Shown here one piece after another: positions 62,731 to 64,000 of a stretch of DNA of 64,000 bases. Position 1 is the stretch's first letter. The number at the start of each line of letters is the position of its first letter. The notes under the pieces were generated by a model. That model was not told the origin of the DNA, made no database searches, and worked only from the letters and a program-made list of their open reading frames with translations. Source of the DNA: Hahella sp. HNIBRBA332 (GTDB taxonomy: Bacteria; Pseudomonadota; Gammaproteobacteria; Pseudomonadales; Oleiphilaceae); contig NZ_CP132203.1 of NCBI RefSeq assembly GCF_030719035.1, forward strand, positions 4,048,501 through 4,112,500. The letters are read 5' to 3'. A program made the position numbers and the translations under genes.

Positions 62731-63853
62731 CCGCCTCGGTTTTTTCCGTATTGACTCGCTGATCCAGGCGTTCCTCTTGTTCGCCGTCATCAGCGTCGCG
62801 CCTGCTCAGGCGGCCTCCGGCCCGCTGCCGGTGGTGCTCTATCCCGCGCAGCAAAAGCCAGTCAGCGTACTCAATATTCATGCGGTGCTGGATTACGTGG
62901 TGATGAATCCAATCATCAAGGCGTTCCAGCAGCGTTACCCCAATGTGGAAATCCGGCTGATTGAATTTGAAACTGCCGATCTATTCCAGCACACCGTGGA
63001 AGGCTCCACCCATACGACGGAGCCGCCAGACGCCATCGTCGGCGATCTGCTGATCAGCTCGGCGATGGACCTGCAGGTGAAGCTGGTCAACGACGGCTAT
63101 GCGCAGCGCTATGAGTCGCCCTACACCCGTCGCATTCCCGATTGGGCGAAGTGGCGCAACGAGGCTTTCGGCTTTACCTTTGAACCGGTGGTGACCGTGG
63201 TGAACACCAAATTATTGCCGGGTGCGCCGCCGCAGGACCGCCAGCAATTGCTAGAGCTGATCCGCAGCCAGGGCGAGAGTCTGGCGGGAAAAATCGCCAC
63301 CTATGATATCGCCCGCAGCGGCGTCGGTTACCTGTTCGCCGCCCAGGACAGCCAGCAGGCGACCACCTATGGTCGGCTATTGGAGGCCTTTGGCACCCAT
63401 TCGGTGCAACTGGCCTGCTGCACCGGCGACATTCTCGACGGCCTGGCTTCCGGGCAATACGCGATCGGCTATAATCTGCTGGGCTCATACACCAAGGCCC
63501 GGCTAGCGTCGGCGCCGAATCTGCAAATGATCCTGCCGGCGGACTATACCTTGATCATGACGCGCATCGCCTTGATTCATAAGCACGCCGTCAACACGCA
63601 GAACGCCCGGGATTTCCTGGACTTCCTGTTGTCGCCAGCCGGTCAGCAGACCCTGGCCAGCGAGTCGAAACTGTATCCCATCGACCCTGGCGTGCACGGC
63701 GAAGTCACCGCGGACTGGCTGAACAAGCACGCGCCGGGGCCGTTGAAACCCATTACTGTGGGACCGCAACTGCTGGTTCCGCTGGATAAATTGAAACGGC
63801 AACGCTTTTTAAGCGAGTGGCGCCGCTCTCTGGAACGTGAAACGAAACAATGA
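62720..63853 (+). CDS. Periplasmic solute-binding protein, PgtC/Fbp-like, in a two-component operon
   Basis: 377 residues with a signal peptide (about 1-31, FLLFAVISVAPAQA). The extracellular-solute-binding type 1/iron-type fold is suggested by LDYVVMNPIIKAFQQRYPNVEIRLIEFETADLF, VGDLLISSAMDLQVKLVNDGYAQRY and NARDFLDFLLSPAGQQTLA. No ABC permease follows. Because its start overlaps the kinase stop, it most likely feeds ligand information to that kinase, as PgtC does for PgtB in phosphoglycerate control. The ligand is unknown. Confidence 0.82.
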   Translation: MANSRLGFFRIDSLIQAFLLFAVISVAPAQAASGPLPVVLYPAQQKPVSVLNIHAVLDYVVMNPIIKAFQQRYPNVEIRLIEFETADLFQHTVEGSTHTTEPPDAIVGDLLISSAMDLQVKLVNDGYAQRYESPYTRRIPDWAKWRNEAFGFTFEPVVTVVNTKLLPGAPPQDRQQLLELIRSQGESLAGKIATYDIARSGVGYLFAAQDSQQATTYGRLLEAFGTHSVQLACCTGDILDGLASGQYAIGYNLLGSYTKARLASAPNLQMILPADYTLIMTRIALIHKHAVNTQNARDFLDFLLSPAGQQTLASESKLYPIDPGVHGEVTADWLNKHAPGPLKPITVGPQLLVPLDKLKRQRFLSEWRRSLERETKQ

Positions 63854-64000
63854 AAGACACCGATTTAGTCGCCAGACTGGGCAAACGCATTCAACAACTC
63901 CGCAAGTCAGAAAAGCTGACCCTGGAGCAACTGGCGCAACAATCCAACGTATCCCGCTCCATGTTGTCGCAAATCGAACGCGGCCAGGCCAATCCGACTT
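63850..64000 (+). CDS. XRE-type HTH regulator, truncated by the window end
   Basis: Starts with ATGA overlap at the end of the binding-protein gene. The visible 50 residues contain LGKRIQQLRKSEKLTLEQLA and NVSRSMLSQIERGQANPT, a Cro/CI-type helix-turn-helix as in HTH-cupin regulators (SutR/PuuR type). The rest, possibly a cupin domain, lies beyond the window. Confidence 0.85.
   Translation, partial: MKDTDLVARLGKRIQQLRKSEKLTLEQLAQQSNVSRSMLSQIERGQANPT

Overview
The window looks like chromosome of a marine or halotolerant gammaproteobacterium, most likely Hahella or a close relative. The basis is a GC-rich backbone, the N-acetylglutaminylglutamine amide (NAGGN) osmolyte genes, a malate synthase G, a TctABC carrier, a secreted chitinase and a very large YD-repeat (RHS) gene. 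The species assignment is inference. No rRNA, tRNA or CRISPR array was recognised. One intact IS256-type insertion sequence is present.

Layout. 1-5150: the 5' part of an RHS gene (it runs off the left edge) and an AT-rich glycosyltransferase gene. 5369-9176: acyl-CoA dehydrogenase, an AI-2E/PerM-type permease, a small orphan gene and a MaoC hydratase. 9591-14692: a tight six-gene operon with a 4-hydroxymandelate-oxidase-like FMN enzyme, a half-size 4-hydroxyphenylpyruvate-dioxygenase-like protein, a PhyH oxygenase, a phenylglycine-type aminotransferase, an EamA exporter and a tautomerase. It reads as a pathway for an arylglycine-type amino acid and is the best candidate for an undescribed system. 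14983-21618: secreted or envelope proteins (chitinase, an Ig/FN3 lipoprotein, a secreted orphan, a periplasmic glycerophosphodiesterase with a Pho-box-like site). 21667-29311, all on the minus strand: dienoyl-CoA isomerase, Sfp-type PPTase, the IS, a 54-aa gene, a UbiB-family kinase, a PilZ-like protein and a CheY-CheC / diguanylate cyclase pair. 29663-31409: tcdA and an orphan solute-binding protein. 31413-36940: NAGGN peptidase, synthetase and amidotransferase with a divergent MarR gene. 37020-44029: glcB, an AhpD-like protein and its LysR neighbour, a second Ig/FN3 protein and a chemoreceptor broken by an in-frame stop. 44247-47924: FAH-family hydrolase and D-2-hydroxyglutarate dehydrogenase divergent from serA. 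48234-50777: a convergent LuxR-type regulator and hybrid kinase. 51194-57088: one 1964-residue protein joining a GMC oxidoreductase, an alpha/beta hydrolase and a PhoD-like phosphatase. 57334-64000: tctCBA divergent from a response regulator, kinase, solute-binding protein operon and a truncated HTH regulator.

Regulatory sites link distant genes. ACTTTG-N4-CAAAGT palindromes lie in front of the NAGGN operon and the Ig/FN3 lipoprotein gene. The two Ig/FN3 paralogues, 23 kb apart, share an upstream block with identical internal spacing. Nearly identical 19-bp sites lie in front of the LuxR regulator and in front of the convergent kinase and giant fusion gene. Pho-box-like repeats precede glpQ and the regulator-kinase-binding-protein operon.
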